This document shows positions 44,464 through 51,977 of a DNA stretch of 64,000 nt, piece after piece. Source of the DNA: Spirosoma sordidisoli (lineage in GTDB: Bacteria; Bacteroidota; Bacteroidia; Cytophagales; Spirosomataceae); contig NZ_SBLB01000005.1 in assembly GCF_004138325.1 (NCBI RefSeq), forward strand, positions 1-64,000, read 5' to 3'. Position numbers and translations under genes: made by a program. Positions within the stretch are counted from its first letter, which is position 1; each line of letters opens with the position of its first letter. A model generated the notes under the pieces. The model saw only the letters and a list, made by a program, of their open reading frames with translations, had not been told where the DNA came from and ran no database searches.

Positions 44464-46278
44464 ATGCAATCCATCCGCAATATAGCCATCATTGCCCACG
44501 TTGACCACGGCAAAACGACACTGGTCGACAAAATTATTCACGCGTCGAAGCTCTTTCGGGACAATCAGGAATTTGGCGACCTGATTCTCGATAACAACGA
44601 CCTCGAACGCGAACGGGGTATCACCATCGTTTCCAAGAACGTATCGGTGCGGTACAAAGACGTTAAGATCAACATCATCGATACCCCGGGCCACAGCGAC
44701 TTCGGCGGTGAGGTAGAGCGCGTGCTGAAAATGGCCGACGGCGTTTGTCTGCTGGTCGATGCCTTTGAAGGGCCGATGCCGCAAACGCGCTTCGTACTGG
44801 GCAAGGCGCTGGCGCTTGGTCTCAAACCAATCGTGATCGTTAACAAAGTCGACAAAGAAAACTGCCGGCCCGACGAGGTTCACGAGCAGGTGTTCGACCT
44901 GATGTTCAACCTGGGCGCTACCGAAGACCAGCTCGACTTCCCGACCGTTTACGGCTCGTCGAAACAGGGGTGGATGGGACCGGACTGGAAAACGCCGACC
45001 GACAACATTACCTACCTGCTCGATACCATCGTTGACACCATTCCGGCAGCACCGATGAACGAAGGTCTGCCCCAGATGCAGATTACCTCGCTCGACTATT
45101 CGGCCTTCGTAGGTCGGATTGCCATCGGCCGGGTGCATCGCGGTACGCTGAAAGAAGGCGCCAACATGGCCCTGGCAAAAGCAGATGGTACGATCAAGAA
45201 AGTGAAAATCAAAGAACTTCAGACGTTTGAAGGACTTGGTAAACTGAAAGCTACGGAAGTAGCCTGCGGAGACATCTGCGCTGTAACGGGTCTGGAAGAG
45301 TTCGAGATTGGCGATACGCTGACCGATATCGAAAACCCCGAAGCACTGACTCGTATCTCGGTCGATGAGCCGACGATGAACATGCTCTTCACGATCAATA
45401 ACTCGCCCTTCTTCGGTAAGGAAGGTAAGTTCGTGACCTCGCGTCACCTGCGCGACCGCCTGTACAAGGAGATCGAGAAGAACCTGGCCCTGCGCGTTGA
45501 ACCCACCGACAGCGAAGACCGCTTCCTGGTCTATGGTCGGGGTATTCTTCACCTGTCAGTCCTGATCGAGACCATGCGTCGCGAAGGGTACGAACTACAG
45601 GTCGGTCAGCCACAGGTGCTGTACAAAGAAGACGAAAACGGTCAGAAACTGGAGCCGATCGAGACGCTGGTCGTTGATGTTCCCGAAGAAACCGCCGGTA
45701 AAGTAATCGAGCTGGCTACGCAACGGAAAGGCGAACTGCTGATCATGGAGCCGAAAGGCGACCTGCAACACCTGGAGTTCGACATCCCATCGCGGGGGCT
45801 GATCGGGCTGCGTTCCAACGTGCTGACCGCTACCTACGGGGAAGCCGTTATGTCGCACCGGTTCAAGGAATATCAGGAGTTTAAAGGGCCTATCCCCGAG
45901 CGGATCAACGGCTCGCTGATTTCCATGACCAGCGGTACCGCCACGGCTTATTCGATCGACAAACTCCAGGATCGGGGTGTGTTCTTCATCGAGCCGGGCG
46001 ACGAAGTCTACACCGGTATGGTTATCGGCGAACACAACCGCCAGAACGATATCGTGGTGAACGTACAAACCGCCAAGCAGCTGACCAACATGCGCGCGTC
46101 GGGTTCGGACACGAACGTGAAGATCGCGCCGAAAATCGCCCTGTCGCTGGAAGAATCGATGGAGTACATCCAGAAAGATGAGTACCTGGAAGTGACACCG
46201 AAGTCGATGCGGATTCGCAAGATCTTCCTAGACGAGAACGAGCGCAAACGGAATCAGAACAAGTTTGCCATGGCCTAA
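44464..46278 (+). CDS. typA: Translational GTPase TypA/BipA
   Basis: A 604-residue GTPase related to EF-G that helps late assembly of the 50S subunit, mainly under stress or cold. The G1 loop AHVDHGKTT is at 11-19, the switch I motif ERERGITI near 49-56, G3 [12 protein letters not shown] near 72-83 and G4 NKVDK near 127-131. The C-terminal CTD (from [13 protein letters not shown]) is present. The length is normal. It is followed by a strong terminator and has its own promoter, so it is a single-gene unit separate from the lasso locus. Confidence 0.97.
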   Translation: MQSIRNIAIIAHVDHGKTTLVDKIIHASKLFRDNQEFGDLILDNNDLERERGITIVSKNVSVRYKDVKINIIDTPGHSDFGGEVERVLKMADGVCLLVDAFEGPMPQTRFVLGKALALGLKPIVIVNKVDKENCRPDEVHEQVFDLMFNLGATEDQLDFPTVYGSSKQGWMGPDWKTPTDNITYLLDTIVDTIPAAPMNEGLPQMQITSLDYSAFVGRIAIGRVHRGTLKEGANMALAKADGTIKKVKIKELQTFEGLGKLKATEVACGDICAVTGLEEFEIGDTLTDIENPEALTRISVDEPTMNMLFTINNSPFFGKEGKFVTSRHLRDRLYKEIEKNLALRVEPTDSEDRFLVYGRGILHLSVLIETMRREGYELQVGQPQVLYKEDENGQKLEPIETLVVDVPEETAGKVIELATQRKGELLIMEPKGDLQHLEFDIPSRGLIGLRSNVLTATYGEAVMSHRFKEYQEFKGPIPERINGSLISMTSGTATAYSIDKLQDRGVFFIEPGDEVYTGMVIGEHNRQNDIVVNVQTAKQLTNMRASGSDTNVKIAPKIALSLEESMEYIQKDEYLEVTPKSMRIRKIFLDENERKRNQNKFAMA

Positions 46279-46297
46279 GTCATCAAGCCATTCCTAT

Positions 46298-46334
46298 AAA
46301 AAAAGGGAGAACCACAGCGGTTCTCCCTTTTTTT
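46298..46334. terminator. Bidirectional intrinsic terminator after typA
   Basis: AAAAAAAGGGAGAACC and GGTTCTCCCTTTTTTT form a perfect stem with an ACAGC-type loop; A- and T-runs on both sides let it act on both strands. Confidence 0.95.
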
Positions 46335-46360
46335 ATGCAGCTAATTATGGGGTGTAACTC

Positions 46361-46493
46361 AGCCGCCATTGGAGCCGATTAACGTCCGCAAATATCCTCT
46401 CCAAACAAGCTCAAAAGAGACGGCTGGGGGTAAAAGGGATGCCCTTCGAGCCTACTATAATCAGTACGTGTCTTCCCTAAACAAGCTCTTAGA
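46361..46493 (+). repeat. Two decayed copies of the dispersed arm repeat
   Basis: At 46361-46412 the sequence has GAGCCGATTAACGTCCGCAA and ATCCTCTCCAAACAAGCTC; at 46439-46493 it has GAGCCTACTATAATC and TCTTCCCTAAACAAGCTCTT. Both resemble the arms next to the palindromes at 31661-31708 and 40871-40927. The GGCTGGGGGTAAAA before the second copy looks like the tail of a lost palindrome. Confidence 0.6.
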
Positions 46494-46524
46494 GGGTCGG
46501 GGATATACCGGCTACTTCAACCAA

Positions 46525-46719
46525 TCAGGATGGTTTGATGAGCCGGAACGTCAGCGTATTTCGTAACTGTTCAGGTGGGGCCGTTGTCGAACTAACGTCA
46601 TTATACGTAGCCTGAATCGGATTGGTGTGAGCGGCCATAAAAGCCGCCTGTCGGCGCGTATACTGATAACCTGTAGCGAAAAGCGCGAGGCCACATACTG
46701 CCATTATAAACTTTTTCAT
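46525..46719 (-). CDS. Small signal-peptide-bearing protein, hypothetical
   Basis: A 64-residue frame starting MKKFIMAVCGLALFATGYQY, a plausible signal or membrane anchor, with a short polar tail (NPIQATYNDVSSTTAPPEQL). The 3' end runs into repeat-like sequence. It may be a real small exported protein; there is no family evidence. Confidence 0.35.
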   Translation of the reverse strand: MKKFIMAVCGLALFATGYQYTRRQAAFMAAHTNPIQATYNDVSSTTAPPEQLRNTLTFRLIKPS

Positions 46720-46788
46720 ATTTGTCGAGTAGTGATGCTAGTTGCTGGCAACTATGTAAAGCAACGCATAGTTACAGATATTGTTTCT

Positions 46789-47388
46789 TTAAAATGACAC
46801 ACCGGCCCGAATGGTCAGGCGGTTATACAATCTGGACTCATTCCGGCTGATTACGTCACCGCTAATCGGCTTCTGCACAAAAACATACTGACGTTTATAG
46901 CCAACGGTCAAAATAAAGGCCGAACTGGCTGGTCGGCCCAGGCGCAGACCCAGGCCGGGATTGAGCATCAGCCCCCCGTTGGTTTCGTAACCGGTAGACC
47001 CCTGGTGAAGCCACGCGAAGCCGTAGCCCGCATCGGCCATACCAAACAGACGGACGTTTTTGCGCGGATGCCGGACAAAATCGAACCGGATGCCGGCCCC
47101 GACGGGCATCAGCAGCGCTGCCCGGTACCAGTCGATGCCAACCACGCCACCAACGGCCAGCTGCCTGGTCAGCTGAACGCCGTTGAACGTCTGCGCCGTG
47201 AAGCTGACTTTATTCTCGACCGTTACGTCGGGTCCGGTAGCTGTCTGGGTGTAGGCCACCCGCCCAAACAGGCCGCCCAGCTCGGTATAATTGACGAACG
47301 GTCGGCGAGGTAGATCGATCTGGGCCGTAGCCGGGGTACCCAGCAGCCCGATCAGGACTGCCAGGCCTATACCAGTGATGAACTTCAT
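46789..47388 (-). CDS. Outer-membrane beta-barrel protein, hypothetical
   Basis: A 199-residue protein with a signal peptide ending near PATAQ (about 23) and alternating beta-strands to the C-terminus, which ends RLTIRAGVSF with the terminal Phe needed for BAM insertion. VRLFGMADAGYGFAWLHQGS near 110-129 and GLGLRLGRPASSAFILTVGY near 145-164 are typical OMP strands. It follows the LVIVD lipoprotein gene by 12 bases on the same strand, so they are likely cotranscribed. Function unknown. Confidence 0.75.
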   Translation of the reverse strand: MKFITGIGLAVLIGLLGTPATAQIDLPRRPFVNYTELGGLFGRVAYTQTATGPDVTVENKVSFTAQTFNGVQLTRQLAVGGVVGIDWYRAALLMPVGAGIRFDFVRHPRKNVRLFGMADAGYGFAWLHQGSTGYETNGGLMLNPGLGLRLGRPASSAFILTVGYKRQYVFVQKPISGDVISRNESRLYNRLTIRAGVSF

Positions 47389-47400
47389 GGTGGGAAGGGG

Positions 47401-48705
47401 TTAGTAATAGGAGGGAGCGCTAACCGGAATCCGGCTCAGCAGCCGCAGCTGACGCGGGTTGCTGTAGTCGTACTGATAGAAGCCGTCTTTACCGATCATC
47501 AGCAGCGATTTGCTGGCCGACACCCCGCCCATCGGAATCACGTCGTAGGCGTTCATACCCTCGAGGTGCTGTAGCTGGTTGCGGTCAATGGCGAGCGGAT
47601 CGCTGGCGTTGAACGATTTGAGGCCGTAGGCACCTTCGCAGATGAACAGGTTCGGGTAATCGATACCCAGCCCGTGCGGATTGCGCATGGGGTAACTTTT
47701 GATCAGCCGCGGGCTGCTCAGGTTCGAGATATCTACAACGTCGAGCTGGTTGGTGAACCCCTGGCAGGTGGTGCCCGATCGTAGCGTCACGTAGGCAATG
47801 TTATCGTTCACGACCACCGGATCACAGACGCGGGCGTGCTGAAAGACCGACAGCTGAACCGGCTTTTCGGGATTGGCATTGTCGTAGATGTACATGCCCG
47901 ACTGCGAGCCAATGAACAGTTTGTCTTTGTAGGGGAAGATGGTTTCGATACCCCAGCCCATCTGAATTTTATTGCCCAGTTTTGGCTCGGCCGGATTCTG
48001 GATATTGAACAGCTGCATATCGGAGTTGCTGACCGCATACAGGTAGTTGTCGTAGAGGGCAAACCGCGCCATTGAGCCGGCCACGCCGTTGGTGGTGTTG
48101 GTCGCTTTGGTGGCATCGAAGTTGGCGGTCTGCGCAAACATCATAAACCCTCCGCGCCAGAATCCATTGGGAGCGGGCGCTTCTTCGCAGTTGGTCGAAA
48201 TGGTTTCGGTTACGTAGTCTACTCGCTGATCGTAGACCATATCGTTCTGGCTGTTATACGACCAGTAACCGCCCTCAAACATGCCGCTCGGAAACACATT
48301 GGCCAGGCGTTTGACGGGCCGGATGGCCGCCAGGTCGCTGATGTCGAACGTGACCAGGTCCATGTAGCTGTCGGCGTAGAGAATGTTGTCCCGGATGGCG
48401 ATGTCGCCGTTGCCCGGCACGCGCAGAAACGCGACGGTTTTGGGAGCCGACGGGTTCCGGTTGTCGATGAGGTGGATACCCTCTTTCAGTTCGTTGATGA
48501 ACAGGTAGCCATCTTTCGTGTAGATTTTGCCGGGCTTGACCAGCGCGCGGGCTGCTTCGACGCCAACGCCCTGCCGAATCTGGGTGCCGGTAAACGAAAC
48601 GGGTGTGTAACGCCGGTAGGTGCGGGTCTCGCGGCAGTTGTCGGTGCAGCTGGTAATGGCCAGCCAGGGCAGTACCAGCAGGAAGAGTAAAGGTTTCGGT
48701 TTCAT
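47401..48705 (-). CDS. LVIVD-repeat beta-propeller lipoprotein
   Basis: A 434-residue lipoprotein with lipobox WLAITSC (Cys20). Repeats of the form GxxLIDNRNPSAPKxVAFLRVPG (near 77-99), LVTFDISDLAAIRPVKRL, MQLFNIQNPAEPKLGNKI and LDVVDISNLSSPRLIKSY match the LVIVD family, which folds as a propeller of seven or so blades. Such proteins sit on the outer membrane or surface and probably mediate binding. It lies beyond the terminator that closes the sigma-factor operon and before the beta-barrel gene. Confidence 0.88.
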   Translation of the reverse strand: MKPKPLLFLLVLPWLAITSCTDNCRETRTYRRYTPVSFTGTQIRQGVGVEAARALVKPGKIYTKDGYLFINELKEGIHLIDNRNPSAPKTVAFLRVPGNGDIAIRDNILYADSYMDLVTFDISDLAAIRPVKRLANVFPSGMFEGGYWSYNSQNDMVYDQRVDYVTETISTNCEEAPAPNGFWRGGFMMFAQTANFDATKATNTTNGVAGSMARFALYDNYLYAVSNSDMQLFNIQNPAEPKLGNKIQMGWGIETIFPYKDKLFIGSQSGMYIYDNANPEKPVQLSVFQHARVCDPVVVNDNIAYVTLRSGTTCQGFTNQLDVVDISNLSSPRLIKSYPMRNPHGLGIDYPNLFICEGAYGLKSFNASDPLAIDRNQLQHLEGMNAYDVIPMGGVSASKSLLMIGKDGFYQYDYSNPRQLRLLSRIPVSAPSYY

Positions 48706-48771
48706 AGAAGGATGGATATCAGGTTAATAAACCCCATGACTCTGAACCCGATAGAACCGTTGGAACCGACT

Positions 48772-48812
48772 GAAAAATAAATTGCCCGGCTGTCTTTACT
48801 ACGGCCGGGCAA
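48772..48812 (-). terminator. Intrinsic terminator of the ECF-sigma operon
   Basis: ATTGCCCGGC and GCCGGGCAAT form a 10-pair stem; on the minus strand it is followed by a U-rich tail (TTTATTTTTC). It lies just after the stop at 48841 and separates the lipoprotein run from the LVIVD gene. Confidence 0.8.
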
Positions 48813-48840
48813 TCGTAATCTTACACAAAAAGTACAGAAA

Positions 48841-49263
48841 TCATTGTCGTTTAAACTCGTAGGTCGAGCCGTCGGCTATGGTTGCGCCTATCGGCTGTCG
48901 TTCGTACAGAAACAGATGGCCATCCCGGAAAGAATAGGGCTGGGCGGTCTGTTCGTCCGGGTAAAAAATGGCTTGCTTCTCGGCGGTGCTGCCGGGGTTG
49001 TTACCCGTATAATACCGACCACTCTGATCGGGTTGCGGACTGGTGCCGCTGATTACCCGCCGGTATGTGCCATCGGCAGTGAAGGTCAGCGTTTCGGAGC
49101 GGCCGGTCTGCGCAGGAGTAACGCTCAACTGGGTTAAGCCATAGGTGGTCCGAACCAGCGCCCAGGTACCCGGCAGCTGGCTGTCAATCGGGTCGGTACT
49201 CTTCGTCTGCGTACAGGCCAAAAGCGTACCGAGCATGAACAAACTCAGGCGTGTCAGTTTCAT
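48841..49263 (-). CDS. Small lipocalin-like lipoprotein
   Basis: A 140-residue lipoprotein with lipobox LGTLLAC (Cys16). LPGTWALVRTTYGL near 29-42 and SETLTFTADGTYRRVISG near 56-73 follow the pattern of lipocalin-like domains of Bacteroidota (GTW near the start, then DGTY). It is the last gene of the sigma-factor-led run, 5 bases after the META-like lipoprotein gene. Function unknown. Confidence 0.65.
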   Translation of the reverse strand: MKLTRLSLFMLGTLLACTQTKSTDPIDSQLPGTWALVRTTYGLTQLSVTPAQTGRSETLTFTADGTYRRVISGTSPQPDQSGRYYTGNNPGSTAEKQAIFYPDEQTAQPYSFRDGHLFLYERQPIGATIADGSTYEFKRQ

Positions 49264-49268
49264 ACCGA

Positions 49269-49721
49269 TCAGCGTTTTTCGTACACCAGTACCCCACGTT
49301 CGTTATCCTGCGTATAGAACAGCCGCAGCCGGTTTTGGCTGGTCAGTTCGTAGCGCGTAACCGCCTGCAGGCGATTGAAATAGGTCAGCTCGAACGCCAG
49401 CGCTTCGGGCGGTCCGGCGCGTTTGGTGCTGGAAACGGGACCTATCGTTATGTCGGCAGCAGCGGGGTCTTTGTACGTCAGAGTTGTCGTATACAGGTTG
49501 ACCGACGACTCGCCCGACAGCCGGAATGCCTTGTCGGGTTCCCGTTCCCAGGTTTGCATGCCGCGCTCGATCAGGAGCGTTACCGGATAGTCGGCCTCAA
49601 GCAGCGTCCAGTTGCCGGTCAGCTGTTCCGCGTTGGCGGGGACTACGGTGTCTGTGTTGCGCTCACAGCCCGAAAATGACATGGTCAGAGCTGCGAGGCA
49701 TACCAATACCAGCGCTTTCAT
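49269..49721 (-). CDS. META-domain-like lipoprotein 1
   Basis: A 150-residue lipoprotein (lipobox SFSGC, Cys19). LTGNWTLLEADYPVTLLIE (near 35-53), VNLYTTTLTYKD, PVSSTKRAGPPEALAFE and the end NRLRLFY with VLVYEKR follow the layout of HslJ/META domains: GxWxL start, NxYxG middle, a TxMAGP strand and a final LxLY. The two Cys of classical META proteins are missing. It is a diverged paralogue of the next gene, with a two-base gap between them. Confidence 0.65.
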   Translation of the reverse strand: MKALVLVCLAALTMSFSGCERNTDTVVPANAEQLTGNWTLLEADYPVTLLIERGMQTWEREPDKAFRLSGESSVNLYTTTLTYKDPAAADITIGPVSSTKRAGPPEALAFELTYFNRLQAVTRYELTSQNRLRLFYTQDNERGVLVYEKR

Positions 49722-49723
49722 GG

Positions 49724-50164
49724 CTATTGTGTTTTGTCAAACTCCAGCACGCCCGGCTGCGGAGTACCGAAGTACAGCCGGAGCCGGTTGGTGCTGGTGA
49801 TGTCGAAACGAACTACGGACTTCAGGTTCTTGAAATAAACGTCTTCAAACTGCATGGCATCGGTCGACCCCGCCATCTCGGTAGTACTCAGCCGCGTAAC
49901 GATCATCATCCCGTCCAGCGCAGCCGACATCCGGCCCGAGTAGGTATTCACCGCCGACTTACCGCTCGTCAGAAAGGGCGTCACGTCGTCGGGTGGGTTG
50001 GCGGTATCGAGCGCCAGCTGTAACGTTACCGGATAGGGCGACGCCGGTTCGCGGAGTTGCCAGGTGCCTACCAGTTGGGCCACGTTCTCGGGCAGTACGT
50101 GTTCACCCCGTTGGCAGGCGCCGATCAGCAGCCAGGTTAACGACAGAAGGAGAAGCGATTTCAT
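49724..50164 (-). CDS. META-domain-like lipoprotein 2
   Basis: A 146-residue lipoprotein (lipobox LLIGAC, Cys17) and paralogue of its neighbour. LVGTWQLREPASPYPVTLQL near 31-50, AVNTYSGRMSAALDGM near 70-85, LSTTEMAGSTDAMQFEDVYF near 91-110 and NRLRLYFGTP near 126-135 fit the META/HslJ fold well. In E. coli HslJ is linked to envelope stress and novobiocin resistance; here the location in an ECF-sigma operon with a serpin fits envelope stress. Position follows the serpin gene by 15 bases. Confidence 0.7.
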   Translation of the reverse strand: MKSLLLLSLTWLLIGACQRGEHVLPENVAQLVGTWQLREPASPYPVTLQLALDTANPPDDVTPFLTSGKSAVNTYSGRMSAALDGMMIVTRLSTTEMAGSTDAMQFEDVYFKNLKSVVRFDITSTNRLRLYFGTPQPGVLEFDKTQ

Positions 50165-50179
50165 GCGGTATGCCCCCGG

Positions 50180-51421
50180 TTAGGGAGCCGTTTGGGTCGG
50201 GTCGGCTATTTTACCGACGAAGAGTACGGTGCCGCTCGTTTTCTCGTGAATGACGAATACGAACGGCCGGTCGCAAAGATACGATAGGGGCGCAGACGTG
50301 ACCGAGATGCCACCGGTCGTGACGGCTGCGGCTTCCGTGCCTTTTTCATCAACTGCCACAAACGTATTCTGTTTAACAAAGCTCAGCAGCAGCCCGCCGT
50401 TGGCGTTTATCTTCGTAAAGTCGGCCCGATCCGTAAAGGCGGTTGGCATACCCATCGCCGTCAAGACATCGTTCAGCTTGATTTCGTAGCTGAGGGTGAA
50501 CTTGGGCAGGCCAATGTCGATAGTGCCGCTGGTCAGTTCGCTCTGGAGGCTGGTCCAGCTGGCGCCGTTCAGCGACTGAATCAGGGCATCGGCGGAGGTG
50601 TTCTGGCTGGGTAGCAAAACCGTCATGGCGTAATTGCCGGCGCCGTAGGGCAGCTCAAACGCCGTATAGGTTGGTTTGAAGGCCCGGCGCAGGGTGGTGT
50701 TAAGCCGCATCATCCGAACGGTACGCTGACCGCCCGATGTCAGCGTAAAGGGCGCATCGATGGTCTGGCCCGGCTTGAACTCCGTTTTCCAGTCGCCTTT
50801 GAAGTACAGCGCATTCATCAGAAACAGCACATCCTGATCCGAAATCTGGTCGATCACCTTCGGAATCCGGTCGTTGGTTTTCTGACTGGCCCAGCCGTTG
50901 ATCTTGCCCACGGTAGCCGGACTGGTAAAGTCCTCGGCCTGTATCTCAGCCCTGAACGACTGCTTCAGCAGGGCCTGGAACGAGGGTTCGACGGGAAACG
51001 TGTTGCGGCTCCAGACCGAGTTGGCCAGCGCCAGCGTCACCTTAGGGTCAACGGTAGGCAGGTTTTCCATCAAGTTCTGGTAGGTAGCGTTGGCCTCGCT
51101 GAGCGTCTGCGCATCGAGGTTCAGCGTTTTCTGGATCTCCTGAGCCGTTTGTCCGTTGGCGCCGTTCAGAATCATACCCAGGGCCATGTGCAGGCTCAGG
51201 GGCGATACGAACGTATTCGTGGCGGTTCCTTCTTTCTGGCTTACGCGTTTGGCAAAATCGAAGGCAAAGCGGTTTGTTTGATCCGCAAAGGCGGCCGGTA
51301 CTTTCAGCTGGCCCGTCTGAGTCTGGGTATCGGGGGCCAGCGTTGAATCGGTACAGCCAATCCCCAGCAGCACAAAGCCAGCCATGGCCAGGGCAAGTGT
51401 TGAGAATGAGGTCGTTTTCAT
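50180..51421 (-). CDS. Serpin-family protease inhibitor, lipoprotein
   Basis: A 413-residue serpin with a lipobox LLGIGC (Cys23), so it is anchored in the outer membrane or periplasm. NTFVSPLSLHMALGMILNGA near 69-88, LANSVWSRNTFPVEPSF, VLFLMNALYFKGDW near 198-211 and the final RPFVFVIHEKTSGTVLFVGK are family signatures. The reactive-centre hinge GTEAAAVT (about 357-364) has the small residues needed for loop insertion, so it should be inhibitory. Counting from the hinge, P1-P1' falls near Thr-Ser in GGISVTSAPLS. Serpins are rare in bacteria. It lies in the ECF-sigma run. Confidence 0.92.
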   Translation of the reverse strand: MKTTSFSTLALAMAGFVLLGIGCTDSTLAPDTQTQTGQLKVPAAFADQTNRFAFDFAKRVSQKEGTATNTFVSPLSLHMALGMILNGANGQTAQEIQKTLNLDAQTLSEANATYQNLMENLPTVDPKVTLALANSVWSRNTFPVEPSFQALLKQSFRAEIQAEDFTSPATVGKINGWASQKTNDRIPKVIDQISDQDVLFLMNALYFKGDWKTEFKPGQTIDAPFTLTSGGQRTVRMMRLNTTLRRAFKPTYTAFELPYGAGNYAMTVLLPSQNTSADALIQSLNGASWTSLQSELTSGTIDIGLPKFTLSYEIKLNDVLTAMGMPTAFTDRADFTKINANGGLLLSFVKQNTFVAVDEKGTEAAAVTTGGISVTSAPLSYLCDRPFVFVIHEKTSGTVLFVGKIADPTQTAP

Positions 51422-51489
51422 AGCTAACAGGGGTCAGGGGCAGGCATCCGATTGGGTACTGATCAACCCGATACCGGCCAGGTTCACAC

Positions 51490-51969
51490 TTACGGACAGT
51501 CGCTGAAAGCCTCGCGTTGCTGCCGGAGGGCGTTGACCAGCGGCTCGAACCCCGGAATAGTCTTGCCAAACGGAAAGGTAACGCGATGGCGACTGTCGTT
51601 TTGTTCCAGCTCGATGTATTCGGCCCCACCGTCGGCACAATCGGGGCAGCCGATCACGTTCGGCTGTTTGCGAAACGCATCGAGGTCGGCCGCGGCTGCG
51701 CGCAGGGTAGTCCAGTCGGCCGCGCTGATGGTTCGTTCGCAGGTCTTGTCGGGCGTCTGGGTTTGCGTACGGGTACCACCCTGGGTAAGGGTAACGCTGG
51801 TGCCGTTGAAGACATAATCTTTACGGCAGCTGTTGCCTACGCACATGCCAAACGAGGTGCCTGTCCGGATTGTGATCGGGGCCGTATCGGTAAGCGGCTG
51901 CTCCGCTACGCTCGAACACTGACCGAACAGGAGCGCCGACATAAACGCGGTTATAAGTAGCTTGATCAT
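51490..51969 (-). CDS. Cys-rich lipoprotein, hypothetical
   Basis: A 159-residue lipoprotein (lipobox ALLFGQC, Cys18). The mature chain has further cysteines in FGMCVGNSCRKDY near 40-52, KTCERT, GCPDCADGG near 107-115 and a final DCP, a spacing that suggests disulfides. The motif TISAADWTTLRAAAADLDAF near 80-99 resembles a motif of uncharacterised Bacteroidota lipoproteins. It lies 8 bases after the anti-sigma-like gene and before the serpin gene. I do not recognise a functional family. Confidence 0.65.
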   Translation of the reverse strand: MIKLLITAFMSALLFGQCSSVAEQPLTDTAPITIRTGTSFGMCVGNSCRKDYVFNGTSVTLTQGGTRTQTQTPDKTCERTISAADWTTLRAAAADLDAFRKQPNVIGCPDCADGGAEYIELEQNDSRHRVTFPFGKTIPGFEPLVNALRQQREAFSDCP

Positions 51970-51977
51970 GGCTCAGT

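Noticed and set aside
44386-45552. 388-codon minus-strand frame opposite typA
   Set aside because: Antisense shadow of a highly conserved gene; no start context or family.
46369-46566. 65-codon plus-strand frame after typA
   Set aside because: It is built from two decayed copies of the dispersed arm repeat.
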